Counted from the first letter of the stretch, positions 49,311 to 59,644 are shown. The stretch is DNA of 64,000 bases from Margaritifera margaritifera (GCA_029931535.1 JAQPZY010001560.1:3224001-3288000), one strand, 5' to 3'. Made by a program: numbers and translations. Notes: generated by a model not told the origin, from the letters alone.

Positions 49311-49617
49311 CAGTGCGAGGTCCCAAGTTCGTTAAACGTACCCTTCCACCATAAGGGCTGGGGATATGCCTGGTTCCTCCCTGCGATTTGATCTGACCTT
49401 TTTTGTTTAATTTAATATGCAGTGCGAGGGCCCAAGTTCGATATACGTACCACTACCACCATAAGGGCTGGTGATATACCTGGTTCCTCCCTGCGATTTG
49501 ATCTGACCTTTTTGTTTAATTTAATATGCAGTGCGAGGGCCCAGGTTCGTTAAACGTACCCTTCCACCGTAAGGGCTGGGGATTTTCCTGGTTCCTCCCT
49601 GCGGTTTGATCTGACCT
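49311..49617. repeat. Three tandem copies of about 109 bp in the LINE 3' region
   Basis: Copies begin at about 49,311, 49,420 and 49,529. Each starts GCAGTGCGAGG(T/G)CCCA and ends CCCTGC(G)(A/G)TTTGATCTGACC, separated by TTTGTTTAATTTAATAT. Each contains CCACC(A/G)TAAGGGCTGG. They lie about 170 bp after the ORF2 stop and are absent from the second LINE's 3' side. Confidence 0.88.
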
Positions 49618-49787
49618 TTTAATTTTATTTAAAAAAAAAATTTTTTTGTCTAGTGATCCACGCTGAGTTTGCCTGTCTGTCCTAATGATTTGTGATTAGT
49701 TAGTGTTTTTATGTTAAGGTTTGTTTTTGTGTGGAGACCTGAACTTTGTGTGTGCGTGTGTGTGTGGGTTGGGTGTTTAAATTTTGG

Positions 49788-52700
49788 CTACAATTTTCCC
49801 CTTTTCCCTATGGCAGAGATGAACCCTAAGATGTTTGCATACATAGAGTTGATGTTGCTCGTTTTGGTGGTAAAAAACGTCGGGTACTGGGCTGGTGCGT
49901 TTATTTTCGTTTCTTTTTCCTGGAAATTTTCCCTTTCTGGCATGTATTTGGGGCAGGTATTAAAGATGTGTTCTAATGTTTCCGGGACGGGGCAGTGAGG
50001 GCAATTTATGCCTGCTTCTCTTATCTCTGGTATAAACCTTCCAAAACTGCTGGCTAAAAGGGTTTTGCCAGTTCTGAGTCGGGTTATGACTTTGGAGTCG
50101 TATGGGTTTACCAATTTAGGGGATGTTATATTCCTGCTAACTTGTTTTTGCAGGAGATAGAGTTTTCTCCCTTTTGCTGAGTTATCCCATTCCCTTTGCC
50201 ATTTATTATCAATTTTCTGCCTAATTATACTGTAAATTTCCAGTACGCTATAATCCAATTGATGTATTGCAGATTCTTTAAGCTTTCTTTTGGCTTCTTG
50301 GTCTGCCCTTTCATTTCCTGGAATATCGATGTGGGAGGGTACCCACATGAATTCCACATTATAATTTTGTTGGTCCAGGGTTTTAAGTTTTAAATAAACA
50401 TCCCGCAACATGTTTTCTCTGCTGGACGAGTTATTTGTTTCCAGGGTTCGTAGCACACTGAGGGAGTCGCTGATTATCACTGTTTTGGCTGTGTGGGTTT
50501 CTTGAATCCATTTTATAGCTTCGTTAATTGCCTAAAACTCGACTGTATAAATGGAGCAGTGATCAGGCAGCCTCGCCCCCAGTGTGATATTCTCCCCCGG
50601 GATTACGACTGCGGCTGCCGTACGCATGGGTTCCAGTGATTTTGACCCATCGGTGTATATTTGTGTGTATCCCTCATATCTATTCGCAAGATCAGTTAAG
50701 ATTTTGGCCCTGATTTCTAATGGGTTATGTTGTTTTTCCCCATAGTTTAATGCTTCGACATTGATTTTGGGGGCCTTACAGGTCCATGGTGCGGTGTCCG
50801 GGTGTTGTATTATTTCCGCTTGGGTATTGGTCAGTTCTAATTCCCTGTGTAGGTCATGGATTTTTTTCCCTCCTGGTAAGTTTTCTTTTAGTTTATGTCG
50901 GAAGGGCTTGTTGCACTTGTTTATGATAATGCGAGTGGGGTGAGATTTCGGGTGAATTGATAGCCGTGTCTCGTAGCGCAGGAGTAACTCCTCCCTTCTA
51001 AGGTGTAGAGGGGGTTCCCCTGTTAGAACTCGTAGCTCGTCCCCAGAAGTGCTACTGAGAGCGCCGGTGCAAATAACAAGAGCCTGGTACTGAATTCGAT
51101 CTAGTTTTTTAAGTACATTAGGGTGAGCCGAAGCATATGCCTGGCACCCGTAATCTATTTTCGATCGAATTAGTGTCCTATATAATGTAAGGAGTGTGGT
51201 CTGATCCGCCCCCCACTCGGTGCCTTTAAGGTTTTGTAAGAGGTTTAGATCTTTTCCGCATCTCCTTACTAGCTCTGTTATGTGATTGCTCCATGTAAGG
51301 CGCTCATCAAATAGTATTCCTAAGAATCGAGCTACTTTTTGAAATGTTATCTCTGTGCCGTTTAAGTATAATTTTGGGGGGTCCCTGCGTGTTTTAAGTT
51401 TAGGTGTAAAAAGCACCCCTATTGTTTTTCCGGGGGATATTTTGAAACCCCACCTATCTGCCCATCTACCAATCCCATCTAGTCCCATCTGCATTTCGCT
51501 CACCACAGCTTCACTGGACGGGTTTCCCGCTTTCCAGATTCCGCTGTCATCAGCAAACTGAGACATGTCCAGTTGAGTTTGGTCTATTGACTTTTCCAGG
51601 TCATTTATCATGATATTGAAAAGGGTGGGGCTCAGTACACTTCCCTGTGGGGTGCCGTTTTCCAGCTCGTGTAATTCCGAGTACTGTCCTCCCACCCTCG
51701 TTTGGATAGTTCGACCGGTTAAGAAGTTTGATATGAATGTATGCATGGGGCCAGTGATTCCATATTGGTTTAATTTGGCAATTAATCCTTTGGTCCAGAT
51801 TAGATCATAGGCTTTTTCGAGGTCAAGGAAGACGGCGATTAGATGTCGGTTACTTTTATGTTTTGCATTGAATGCCAGTCTTATGCTTGACTCCAGTCGT
51901 CTAAGTTGATCTAATGTGGAATCCGCTTTGATTTTGGGATATCAAATTCTTACTCTCTAGGTGGAATTTAAGCCTATTATTTATCATGGTCTCCATAACC
52001 TTACATATGTTATCTGTGAGCGATATTGGTCTGTATGAATTTATATCTGTTGGATCTTTTCCAGGTTTCGGGATTGGGATGACAATTGCTTGTTTCCATC
52101 TTGTTGGAATCTCTCCCGATCGCCAGATCGCATTCAACAGATCCAAAATCACCAGTTCGGTTCTTTTGGGGAGATTTTTGTAAATTTCATAACCTAGTGT
52201 GTCCTCCCCCGGCGAGGTAGTTTTTTTCCTGCATAGAGCTTTTCGCCATTCATGAATGGTGAAATCGACATTTAGGGGGCTGTATTGGTCACTCCTATCT
52301 GTAAATAAGTGAGGGTATTGTGTTTCGACCCTGTTTCGGTGTATTTGGAAGTTAGCTGTATGGTTTGTATTGCTGCTCATCCCGGCGAAGTGTGATGCTA
52401 ATTTTTCTGCTTTTTCCCTGTCAGTTGTAAGCCCGGGGAGTTTAGGGGTTGCAAAGGATTTTTTTCCTCTTATTTTCCTAATTTTATCCCATACCTGCTT
52501 TGAATTAGCCTTATGATTTATGGATGAGCAGAATTTTTGCCATGAGGTTTGCTTTGCCTTAAATATTATGTTTTTCGCCAGGCGTTCTTTTTCTTTGTAA
52601 ACAAGAAAATCGAGGTTGTTTTTGGAGTGCCGAAACCTGTTTAGGGCCCTTTTTTTCTCTCCTAATGCTTGTTTACAGTCCTCATTCCACCATGGTACGG

Positions 52701-53610
52701 ACTGTTTGATGCCCCGCCCTCCCGTTTTGGGAATACTTTGCTCCGCTGCTGATGACAGTGCTTTAATGACGTTTTCGTTAAAAGTTTAAATGCTTTCGTC
52801 ATATAATTGGGCGTCGTCTATCTCCTCACAGAGAGTGCGAAACATCTCCCAGTCCGCCTTATCATATCTCCATTTTGGGGGCATTTGTGTGATATTTTTA
52901 TGTGTTTTGAGTTGTACTGTGATCAATATGGAAAAATGGTCGCTGCCTAGTGTGCTGGTATGATCTACTTCCCAATCGGCTATCTCCGCTACCTTGGGTG
53001 TGCACAAAGTAAGATCTATTGCTGACATGTTCCCATTTATTGGGTCGATTCTGGTACGTGCACCATTGTTTAGTATGACTAGGTTGGATAGTGCGACCCA
53101 TCTTTCAATATTTACACCCCTCCTATCCAAGTGGGTCCCTCCCCATTGCTCGCTGTGGGCATTAAAATCGCCGCAGATAATTGTGTGATCCCCGAGCTCG
53201 CCAACGATTGTGTTGAATGTTTCCGGTTTAATGACTTCCCTACCTGGGTCGTACATGTTTACAATTGTTATTGGTCTACTACCATTGTTTATTTTGATAA
53301 TTTGGTGTTCCGGTTTCGGCTCGGGGTCTGGTATTAGTTGTGTACATTCAACTGACTCACTTGATATAGCATCACTGACATAGATTGCCAGTCCGCCTCC
53401 CTGCTGCCCTTGGGGTCGATTTTTGGTGTAACAGGTAGAGTACCCTGGTAGTTTTGGGTAGCTTTTCTGCTCATTCAAATGAGTCTCCTGAATGCACACA
53501 ACGTCCGGCTTGTTTAACACGCTATTTACTCTAAGGATTAATTCGGAAATGTTTTTCCGTATTCCCCTACTATTCCACTGTAGTATGTAGATTGTTTCTG
53601 TTGTGTTCAT
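49788..53610 (-). pseudogene. LINE copy 1 ORF2: endonuclease-RT-RNase H polyprotein
   Basis: Starts at MNTTETIYILQWNSRGIRKN. APE endonuclease motifs: QETHLNE, GGGLAIYVSD, CGDFNAHSEQWGG and GSDHFSILI (53,610-about 52,900). RT follows: KPGKDPTDINSYRPISLTDN, LDLEKAYDLIW, GTPQGSVLSPTLFN and FADD (about 52,250-51,500). RNase H has YTDGSKS, the Glu of TVEF, ISDSLSVL and SHIDIPGNERADQEAK (about 50,690-50,280). A C-x2-C-H-C zinc finger (NCPHC...HIFNTC) ends it. Three lesions split the frame: a TAA at about 52,786, a short frame-shifting deletion between QSGF and STLDQL at about 51,930, and a TAG in place of the Trp after TVEF at about 50,532. As it stands no full-length enzyme can be made. Confidence 0.93.
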
Positions 53611-53735
53611 TGTTGGGTCCCCCTATTTACGTTCATGTTTTCTCTACCGTGGTTTCCGGATTGTGTAGGGTTTTGGGGTCTAATCCGCAGTAATGCGAGG
53701 CCTAATATCTGGGTAAGTACGGTACCGGCGGGGAT

Positions 53736-55861
53736 TTAATTGTCCTTAGTTACTTTGATGACCCCGTCAATTATGTTCCGGATAAGTTCTAGAACTTGTA
53801 TAGCTGTTATGTTGTTAGGGATTTCTTTGTTGCCGGTGGATGGTGCTTTAGTTGATTTTGTATCCGGGGTTGATTTAATATTTCTGTTATTATTGTTTTT
53901 ATTGTTTTGTGCAGCGCTGGGGGGATGTTTTTCTGTTGTCGGTATGGTGTTTATTTTATCCAGCTCCTTAGTTCTATTGGGGGTGGGTGGTGTTGGTTTT
54001 GTTTATTCGGGTGTCTGTCTGTTGTTTTGTTTGGTTGTTTGTCTTGTTTTGTTGTGTTGGTGCGCTGGGGCTTCTCTGATAGGTTTTGATTTAATTTGAC
54101 TGGTGGTTGGGGCTGTAATTTTGGTGCTATTAATGGTTTGCATGTTATTATTGATTTCAGTCTTAGCGACTGGGTATGGTACTTTGTTTGTTGTCACGTA
54201 CTCGATGATAGCATTTTCTTTGATGCTGTATCTGCACTCACGTGATCGTGGGTGGTGGGGTTCTTTGCAGTTTGCACATTTTTTCCCCTGGAATTTGCAT
54301 TGACCCTCGTGGGGTCCCCCACACCTTCTGCATCTTTTGTTAAATCTACACTTGTTGGTAAAATGCCCCCACCCCTGGCATTTGGTACAATATCTAGTTT
54401 TGGGGTTGTACTCTGTCACCTGATAGTTTTTGCCTGTTGGCCCTAGGCGGACTGTAGCTGAGGGGGGGGGGGGGGTCTGTTTAAATTGTAAGAGCACTGC
54501 AGTTGATTGCTCGCTCTGTTTATTATTTAATCGTCTTGCCTGTTCAATTTCCTGGCCCTGTCTATTTAATTCCTGTGTTATGCATTCTGTGTTGTGCTCC
54601 CTATCTATCCTAATGATTTTGTTTATTACTGGCTTAGGTTTACTGGTAAGGTGGTCTTGTTTTTGTGGTCTGATGTTCATGTGGCGAGTAATTGTTACTC
54701 GGTATGGGCCAATTTTTTGGATTTCTAGATATTTGGCGACTTGTTTGGAAGTAGCGCATCTAATCACTACGTACTTTTCCCTGGTGTGAAGGATTTTGAA
54801 ATTTCCTCCTTGGGTTTTGCTCAAAGTGGTGGCTATGGTTCTGTCGCTTATGTTTTGAATATTTATTTCCTTGCTTGTTAGGAATAGTGTTAGTTCACGT
54901 GGGTGGTACGCGAACTTGTTATTTGAAGGGCAGTTGAATGTGTTGTTATTTTGGTTTTGTTTGTTTTCCTTTGGAGGTTGTATTTCTTGTGTTTGTGTCC
55001 TGGGGTTATTGTGGTTGCTTTTATAGTTGTTTTGTTTAATATTGCCCGATTGTTTGAATTTGGGTTGTCCTACAAGTGGCCTTTTCCCCTTGCCTTGGAT
55101 TATTGTTGTTGTTGTTTTAACCGGAGTGGTTTGTGGCAGCCTAGTGGTTTTTTCTTGGGTTATCTGTCGGGTTTTGAGGGGCCTGCTTCCTGGCTGTTGT
55201 GTAAATTTTGATAGTTATTTTCTGCGTGGGTGGGTGTTGTTATTATTTTTTTCCTGTCTTTGCTATTGGAGTTAATGCCTAATCCTGTTTGTTTGGTTTT
55301 TTGTGTATAAGTTGTTGTTCGATTGGGTTCTTTGCTACTTTTCTTTTGATAATCGGTGTTAATCGGGGGTGGTGTTTCTATGACACGGTGTGTGTCTTGT
55401 TTCCCCCCTTCCGCCCTGCTAATTGGAGTTATGATCATTGGTAGGGGTTTGGTCGGTTCAGACGATAATTCGAACATGGGTAGGGTAGGGTCCTGGTCAT
55501 AAGAGTCATCTGTGTTTCGGTTCCTATTGATAAAAACCTCTGAATCCAATTCTGAGTCCATAGTGTTTAAGTTAGGAGTGGATGTCATGGGGTTTGAAGT
55601 GGTTTCCATGGGCTCTGTGTCGTTCATATCCGGGGTGTCCTGACTGGAGTTTAGATTAGACCTATTGAATTTGAATGACAACCCCTGCGGCGTGCTATCT
55701 AGGGAGGACTGGCTTTCATTAAAGATTAATCTGGTTTCCCTAACTGAGCTGTTTTGGTCTGTGTCTATTTTACCTAGGCGAGATACTGGCGGGGTTTGAT
55801 TAATACTTCTGTTGATCAATTTTCTGGGGACCCTTTGTTTCTTCATTTGAACTTTTTTCAT
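53736..55861 (-). pseudogene. LINE copy 1 ORF1: gag-like RNA-binding protein
   Basis: Begins at the Met at 55,861 and originally ended at the TAA at 53,736-53,738, about 125 bp before ORF2. The N-terminal third is Ser/Thr/Asn/Pro-rich and probably disordered. An RRM-like region (KYVVIRC and TSKQVAKYL, about 54,780) precedes three zinc knuckles: CTKCQGWGHFTNKC, CRRCGGPHEGQC and CANCKEPHHPRSREC (about 54,400-54,270). Such proteins bind LINE RNA in Jockey/I-type elements. Two lesions are visible: a frameshift near 55,160-55,200 and an early TAA at 54,003. The rest of the reading frame after that stop is still open to 53,738. A long G run at about 54,461-54,474 encodes Pro residues and is prone to sequencing or slippage error. 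Confidence 0.88.
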
Positions 55862-56560
55862 TTCCGACTGGTGTATTTTGCTTATTTAGTTTAGCGGAAA
55901 TGTGGTTTAAAAAATATCAAACACGGTGATTTTATTGTTGTTTTTTGGATGAAGAATTAAACCCTAAGTCCTATGAATGACAAACAATGCAAAACCAAAA
56001 CAGAGCTAGATTAGATTACTAAGTAGATGTTAAAATACCAAATTGTTAGAGTATTGAAGGGTCTTTAGTGACGTTATTTGTTATTAGTTGCCAACACCCG
56101 AATAGAATAATAAACGTTAGGATAAGTAACGGATACAAATGAGTATGATTGAAATATGAAGAAAGTATGGAGTTACTAGTGATGTATAATAAATTTGTTA
56201 AGTGGTTAGATTTTGAACTGAACCTCGGATTTGAGAGCGAGTGTGAAGATTTTGTTTTGCAGAGCTCAATGTAACAGAAAATCTTGCAGTGATCTCACGG
56301 AGCTAGAGGATATGCAAGGATTATGTCCAGGTTTTATGCTAGTGTGGTTCCTAGCGCCTGTTTCTAAGCCTGGTCTTAAAATCTCACAAAGCACTCGGTT
56401 TAGAAAAATCAAATATTTGAATTGGCGCCAAAAATTGCTGATAATGAGATTGAATTTGTAAGCCTTGGTTCAGAGAATTACGTTAAACTGTTAGTGAATA
56501 AATTGAAAAAAAATGTAAGATGTTATTAAAATCTGCACTCACATACGCTTATCAATAAAA
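55862..56560 (-). other. LINE copy 1 leader with segment shared with 61.9-62.1 kb
   Basis: No gene. Bases 56,264-56,402 resemble 61,970-62,110 (AGCAGAAAATC, GAGGATA(T/C)GCA(A/G)GGATT, ATGCTAGT and CCTAGC(G/A)CCTGTTT in the same order). In copy 1 the segment lies upstream of ORF1, so it is probably part of the LINE 5' leader. Confidence 0.55.
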
Positions 56561-56574
56561 ATTTGCTAAGATGA

Positions 56575-56940
56575 ATGATAGAGAGAGAGAGAGAGACGAG
56601 AAGTAGTTATGTATTCCTATTTCGCCAATTACAGAGTTCAGCCCGCTGGTTTACAAAATGTTTCCTACCTTACCCTAATAATTTGGATTTTGAACTAGAT
56701 TCCGGTTCAAATGAACGAAGAAAATTTCCTATGCTGTGGTGGTGTGTTTTTAGCTGGCTGGTGGGCGGGCTGCTAGGCGGGCTGCAGTAGTGTTGGTGGT
56801 AGAAATCTGCTAGACAGGCGGGGTTGATGGATGCTGCTGGTGGTGGTGGTGGTTAATGGCCGAGTTATGAACGGAGGGTAAGCAAGCTCTTTCTGCTCCG
56901 TGGCTGCGAGACGTCCAACCGACACAAACTACACACAAAG
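56575..56940. other. Interval downstream of the orphan promoter
   Basis: Contains a short GA tract (56,578-56,596) and GGTGGT-rich sequence (56,745-56,856). On the minus strand it is where a gene driven by promoter P2 should lie, but no open frame of recognisable type and no histone-type stem-loop is present. The gene may have been lost when the LINE arrived. Confidence 0.45.
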
Positions 56941-57027
56941 AAGGTGCGACTAGATAGATAGATTTTGAATTATCCTCGTGTGCGACCATACGGCCATTTA
57001 CGAGTAGTTAATGTGCGCACGGCGCAC
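56941..57027 (-). promoter_or_regulatory. Orphan histone-like promoter P2
   Basis: Carries the nested hairpin (56,975-57,004; outer arms CTCGT/ACGAG), the dyad GTGCGC-ACG-GCGCAC (57,013-57,027), an ATAATTC box and TAGTCGCACCTT (56,941-56,952), matching CAGTCGCACCTC of genes A and B. Up to CTATTTAATTTGCC it closely follows the H2B promoter. No gene follows it on the minus strand. Confidence 0.65.
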
Positions 57028-57129
57028 TATTTAATTTGCCTCCAAGCTAGTGCGGTAGCACCAGCTTGGGGTTCGTCAGGCGATTTGCAATTGCAAATTC
57101 ACCTGCGCATTAATTACACACCACTCCAT

Positions 57130-57400
57130 CGCTGCATGGTTGCCCCACTATGGGGGATCATTGTAGGCGCGATATTGGAGGGTGTGACATTTACTTTGTT
57201 TACAGGTTTGAAAGCAATGCATGCACAGCATGCTAGTATTCAGTGTGTCAGGAACGAGGCAGGCGGCTTGGGTTCGGCAAGGGAGACACGAAGCGGAACG
57301 GAAGTACTGAAACGCCAGGATCGTACAAGGTCAAATTCTGCCCAGTTAACTAAGTCGGGCTGTCCCTATTACCAATTAAGTGTTAGCCACTTGTTCAACT
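57130..57400. repeat. Intergenic block shared with 59.05-59.36 kb
   Basis: Shared pieces: GCATGGTTGCCCCAC...GGGATCAT, the dyad GCATGC-ACA-GCATGC (57,219-57,233), GAAACGCCAG, and AATTCTGCCCAGTTAACTAA next to GTCGGGC, then GTCCCTA.TACCAATT. The order is the same in both blocks, and both lie between a promoter and the 3' end of the next gene. The 200-residue plus-strand open frame at 56,965-57,567 crosses these non-coding elements and is rejected. Confidence 0.7.
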
Positions 57401-57626
57401 ATGACAATGTTTCAGGTTTCAAAGAATTTGTTATTAAACGCGATTCCTTAAGTTGGAAAAATTTTGTGTACAGAGTGTACATGTTATTTTTCAAAACAAT
57501 ACCAATCTTTGAGTCAGAATTACTCGTATTATTTTCGTATCACGCACACTACAATTTTAAGTTATAATTTTTAGACGGTGGTTCGAAAGTGATCAAATTT
57601 GTGTTTTAAGAGAGTATAATCAAAAC

Positions 57627-57656
57627 GGGTTTTCGAAAATACCAAATTGAAAACCC
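57627..57656 (-). terminator. Second downstream hairpin of gene A
   Basis: GGGTTTTC and GAAAACCC pair exactly over a 14-base spacer, 33 bp beyond the gene A stem-loop. Gene B has the equivalent GGTTTTC...GAAAACC at 59,588-59,611, 19 bp beyond its own stem-loop. H2B and gene C lack it. Confidence 0.5.
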
Positions 57657-57688
57657 CATTGATTCAGGCAAAAGAGGCATTTCTTTTT

Positions 57689-57704
57689 AGCCCTTAAAAG
57701 GGCT
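57689..57704 (-). terminator. Histone-type 3' stem-loop of gene A
   Basis: On the minus strand: AGCCCT-TTTA-AGGGCT, a 6-bp stem with a 4-base loop in the histone geometry; the fourth loop base is A rather than C. AAAAAGAAATG follows at once, like a histone downstream element. The gene A stop codon TAA begins inside the loop (57,694-57,696), so the last codons form the 5' arm. Confidence 0.75.
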
Positions 57705-58734
57705 GAGGTGTCACCTCGGTCGGCGGAACCAGGAACGGCTTCAGGTGGGCAGGCGGTTCGAACCTGGTTCGGATGCGGCCCTTGGAGCTGGCTGGATCAA
57801 CTAGGTCTGCAACCACGAGGTCTCTCATCGGCGGCCATACTGTTACAGGCTGTGACGAGAGCTGCCAGGTTGAAAGCAGGTGGTTACATAGCAGCGTTGC
57901 TAGTGGGATTGGGCACCCACTGTATTTCTCCCCAAGGGTTTTAATATTTGTCGCTGCCTGTTTGAAGCTGGATTTCAATTCCTTGCTGAGCCCTCCGTCA
58001 CATCTGTTCTGTTTAAAGCACATAGAGACCGTTCTGTAGTCTTCTATGTGCTGCTTGGCCGCCTCCCTGTATTTTGTTAGCTCCCCGAGCCCCCAGTCCT
58101 TCACTTGGTTTTCTAGATATACCGGCAGTTGTAGCTTTATGTCAGGCGATGGCGTAGGTAGCAGCGGCTTTAGTTGTTGTTGTTGTTGTTTTGCCGTCGC
58201 TTTCGGTACCTTCTGTGTTGTCGGCGCTGCTGTCTCTCGTGGTGGCTGGGTTTTCTTTTCTGCCTCTTGTTTCTTGGTTTCCTCTTTTGCCCTTTCCTTC
58301 TTTCTTCCTTCCTTTTTCTCCTCCTCCCTTCCTTGCCTTGCCCCCTGTCGTGCTGTGGTCGTAGCTTGTGGCGAGGAAAACAACCGTTTCCCAGCTTCCG
58401 GCAATTTAGAAGCTGGGAGCGGTGTTGTTTGTGGAGGAGGAGATATTAGTGACCTGGTCCCTGTGGGTGGGGCACTCGGCTCCAGTGTGTGCGGCGCAGG
58501 CTCTGGTCGGTTTTGAGTCTGCGGGTATCGCTCCCTCTGTGCCGGTATTTTTCCTCCCTGTCCCTGTCTTCGTTGGGGGCACCATCTTGTGTCGTTTGAT
58601 GTATCCTCCCAAATCAGGAGAAGCGTGGTTCTTCGTGATTGAGCCCTGAGGCTCCACCCTGATGCTATACTAATCCCCAAACCTTTGATAGCATTCAGGG
58701 CCTGGGCTGGTATCATCAATTCCGTCTCTAGCAT
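57694..58734 (-). CDS. Gene A: unrecognised 346-residue protein
   Basis: I do not recognise this protein. Residues about 60-200 are rich in Pro, Gln, Lys and Arg, with a KKEGRKKERAKEETKK charged stretch and a Gln run, and look disordered. The C-terminal 100 residues form a compact domain shared with gene B: CPIPLATLLCN, VWPPMRDLVVADLVDP and FEPPAHLKPFLVPP. No signal peptide or membrane segment is evident. Start: the first ATG after CAGTCGCACCTC, a putative transcription start 57 bp upstream; an alternative 83-residue frame starting at 58,657 overlaps its N-terminus, so a frameshift near 58,400-58,650 cannot be excluded. Promoter hairpin P3 lies about 90-115 bp upstream and a histone-type stem-loop overlaps the stop. 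Basic composition and histone-like control would fit a chromatin or S-phase role, but that is conjecture. Confidence 0.7.
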   Translation of the reverse strand: MLETELMIPAQALNAIKGLGISIASGWSLRAQSRRTTLLLIWEDTSNDTRWCPQRRQGQGGKIPAQRERYPQTQNRPEPAPHTLEPSAPPTGTRSLISPPPQTTPLPASKLPEAGKRLFSSPQATTTARQGARQGREEEKKEGRKKERAKEETKKQEAEKKTQPPRETAAPTTQKVPKATAKQQQQQLKPLLPTPSPDIKLQLPVYLENQVKDWGLGELTKYREAAKQHIEDYRTVSMCFKQNRCDGGLSKELKSSFKQAATNIKTLGEKYSGCPIPLATLLCNHLLSTWQLSSQPVTVWPPMRDLVVADLVDPASSKGRIRTRFEPPAHLKPFLVPPTEVTPQPF

Positions 58735-58779
58735 TCTTCACTGTTTTATGTGTTGCTCTCTGCTCTGCTTGCTGACGAC

Positions 58780-58813
58780 TGAGGTGCGACTGTTATTATT
58801 ATTATTATTTATG
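58780..58813 (-). promoter_or_regulatory. TATA-like box and CAGTCGCACCTC start motif of gene A
   Basis: ATAAAT begins near 58,812 and CAGTCGCACCTC spans 58,792-58,781, about 21 nt later. In gene B, TATAAA (60,180) precedes the identical 12-mer (60,161) by 20 nt; P2 has the near-match with an ATAATT box 22 nt upstream. The fixed spacing suggests a core promoter with an initiator. Confidence 0.55.
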
Positions 58814-58820
58814 AATTTGC

Positions 58821-58849
58821 GTCGTGTTCGCCCTTCGGGCATGTACGAC
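58821..58849 (-). promoter_or_regulatory. Nested hairpin P3 in the gene A promoter
   Basis: Outer arms GTCGT/ACGAC, inner arms GCCC-TTC-GGGC, abutting TATATAG on its 5' side in minus-strand sense. Same design as P1, P2 and P4 with different paired bases. Confidence 0.75.
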
Positions 58850-58857
58850 TATATACC

Positions 58858-59182
58858 CCCTATGCGTGCTTCGCACGCATAGGGAGATTAAATATGTGAT
58901 TTAACACATTTCTGTTTTGTCAGGAGTGTTAGCAGTTCGTAACACACCTGACACTTAGAAATGTACACCCATCCAGCGCAGCATGATTCCCCACAATTAA
59001 GGGGGTTAAATTGAATGCGCGCTATTGGAGAGGTAGTTCATTTAACACACCCTACAGTCAATGCATGGTTGCCCCACGAAAGGGATCATCGAACGCACGA
59101 AATCGTAAGGTGTGTTGATATACCTGTACATAGGACTAGAACCACAATGTTTACAGGTATATGAGTGCGCGTTATAGCGCAC
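58858..59182. promoter_or_regulatory. Dyad cluster upstream of gene A
   Basis: Contains CCCTATGCGTGC-TTC-GCACGCATAGGG (58,858-58,884), a perfect 12-bp stem with a 3-base loop; TCAGGAGTGTTA...TAACACACCTGA (58,920-58,951, one mismatch); and GTGCGC-GTTATA-GCGCAC (59,165-59,182). ATATACCTGTA near 59,118 and TTTACAGGTATAT near 59,149 form a further long inverted pair. Confidence 0.7.
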
Positions 59183-59587
59183 GTTGTTTGTAGAATTGTT
59201 TGAAGTAGTCAGTCAGGAGTGGAAAAGGCGGCACGGACTAAGCAAGCGAAGGCGCGAAGAGTGACGGAAGCTGAAACGCCAGTAACGTACATACATGATC
59301 AAATTCTGCCCAGTTAAACTAAGTCGGGCGGTCCCTAATACCAATTGTGTGTTAGCCACATATTGTAATTGCGGTCAAATTTAATCAGTTAAATCAAATT
59401 TTCCTATTGCCCTATCAATTTTGAAATTTAGTGTACGAAATGTACATATATTTTCCAAAACAAGATAAATAAAATTGGGTTTGTGTAACCCGCCCAATTT
59501 GGTGTTCTTAATCAGATATTATTAAGTTATAGTAGATTCGGTGGATTAATAGTCATATTTGTACTGATATTAGGTTATATTCGAAAA

Positions 59588-59611
59588 GGTTTTCAAGCCA
59601 AAATGAAAACC
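59588..59611 (-). terminator. Second downstream hairpin of gene B
   Basis: GGTTTTC and GAAAACC over a 10-base spacer, the counterpart of 57,627-57,656 behind gene A. Confidence 0.45.
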
Positions 59612-59629
59612 GGTAGGCAATTTAGCCCC

Positions 59630-59644
59630 GTCCCTTTAAAGGAC
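59630..59644 (-). terminator. Degenerate histone-type stem-loop of gene B
   Basis: On the minus strand GTCCTTTAAAGGGAC touches the stop codon TAG. It pairs as GTCCT/GGGAC with a 5-base loop. It looks like a 6-bp, 4-base-loop element that has lost one C from its 5' arm. No purine-rich downstream element is seen. Confidence 0.45.

Larger units (their letters stand above)
48631..56460 (-). mobile_element. Near-complete I-type LINE, copy 1
   Basis: Minus-strand non-LTR retrotransposon with 5' leader (about 56,460-55,862), gag-like ORF1, ORF2 with endonuclease, RT and RNase H, and a 3' region of tandem repeats. RNase H together with an APE-type endonuclease and three zinc knuckles in ORF1 places it in the I/Nimb-R1-like group. 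The ends are inferred, since I did not identify target-site duplications. Only a few stops and frameshifts interrupt it, so it inserted fairly recently or is a young pseudogene. Confidence 0.75.

Noticed and set aside
53740..55275. Hydrophobic plus-strand frames opposite LINE ORF1
   Set aside because: They are antisense shadows of Asn/Thr/Lys-rich ORF1 codons and only look like membrane proteins.
56965..57567. 200-residue plus-strand open frame
   Set aside because: It crosses hairpins and intergenic blocks shared with 59 kb, where the frame is not kept.
58046..58516. Plus-strand frames opposite gene A, rich in Ser, Cys and Leu
   Set aside because: They are the antisense of the Gln/Lys/Pro-rich part of gene A; gene A has the promoter, stem-loop and paralogue support.
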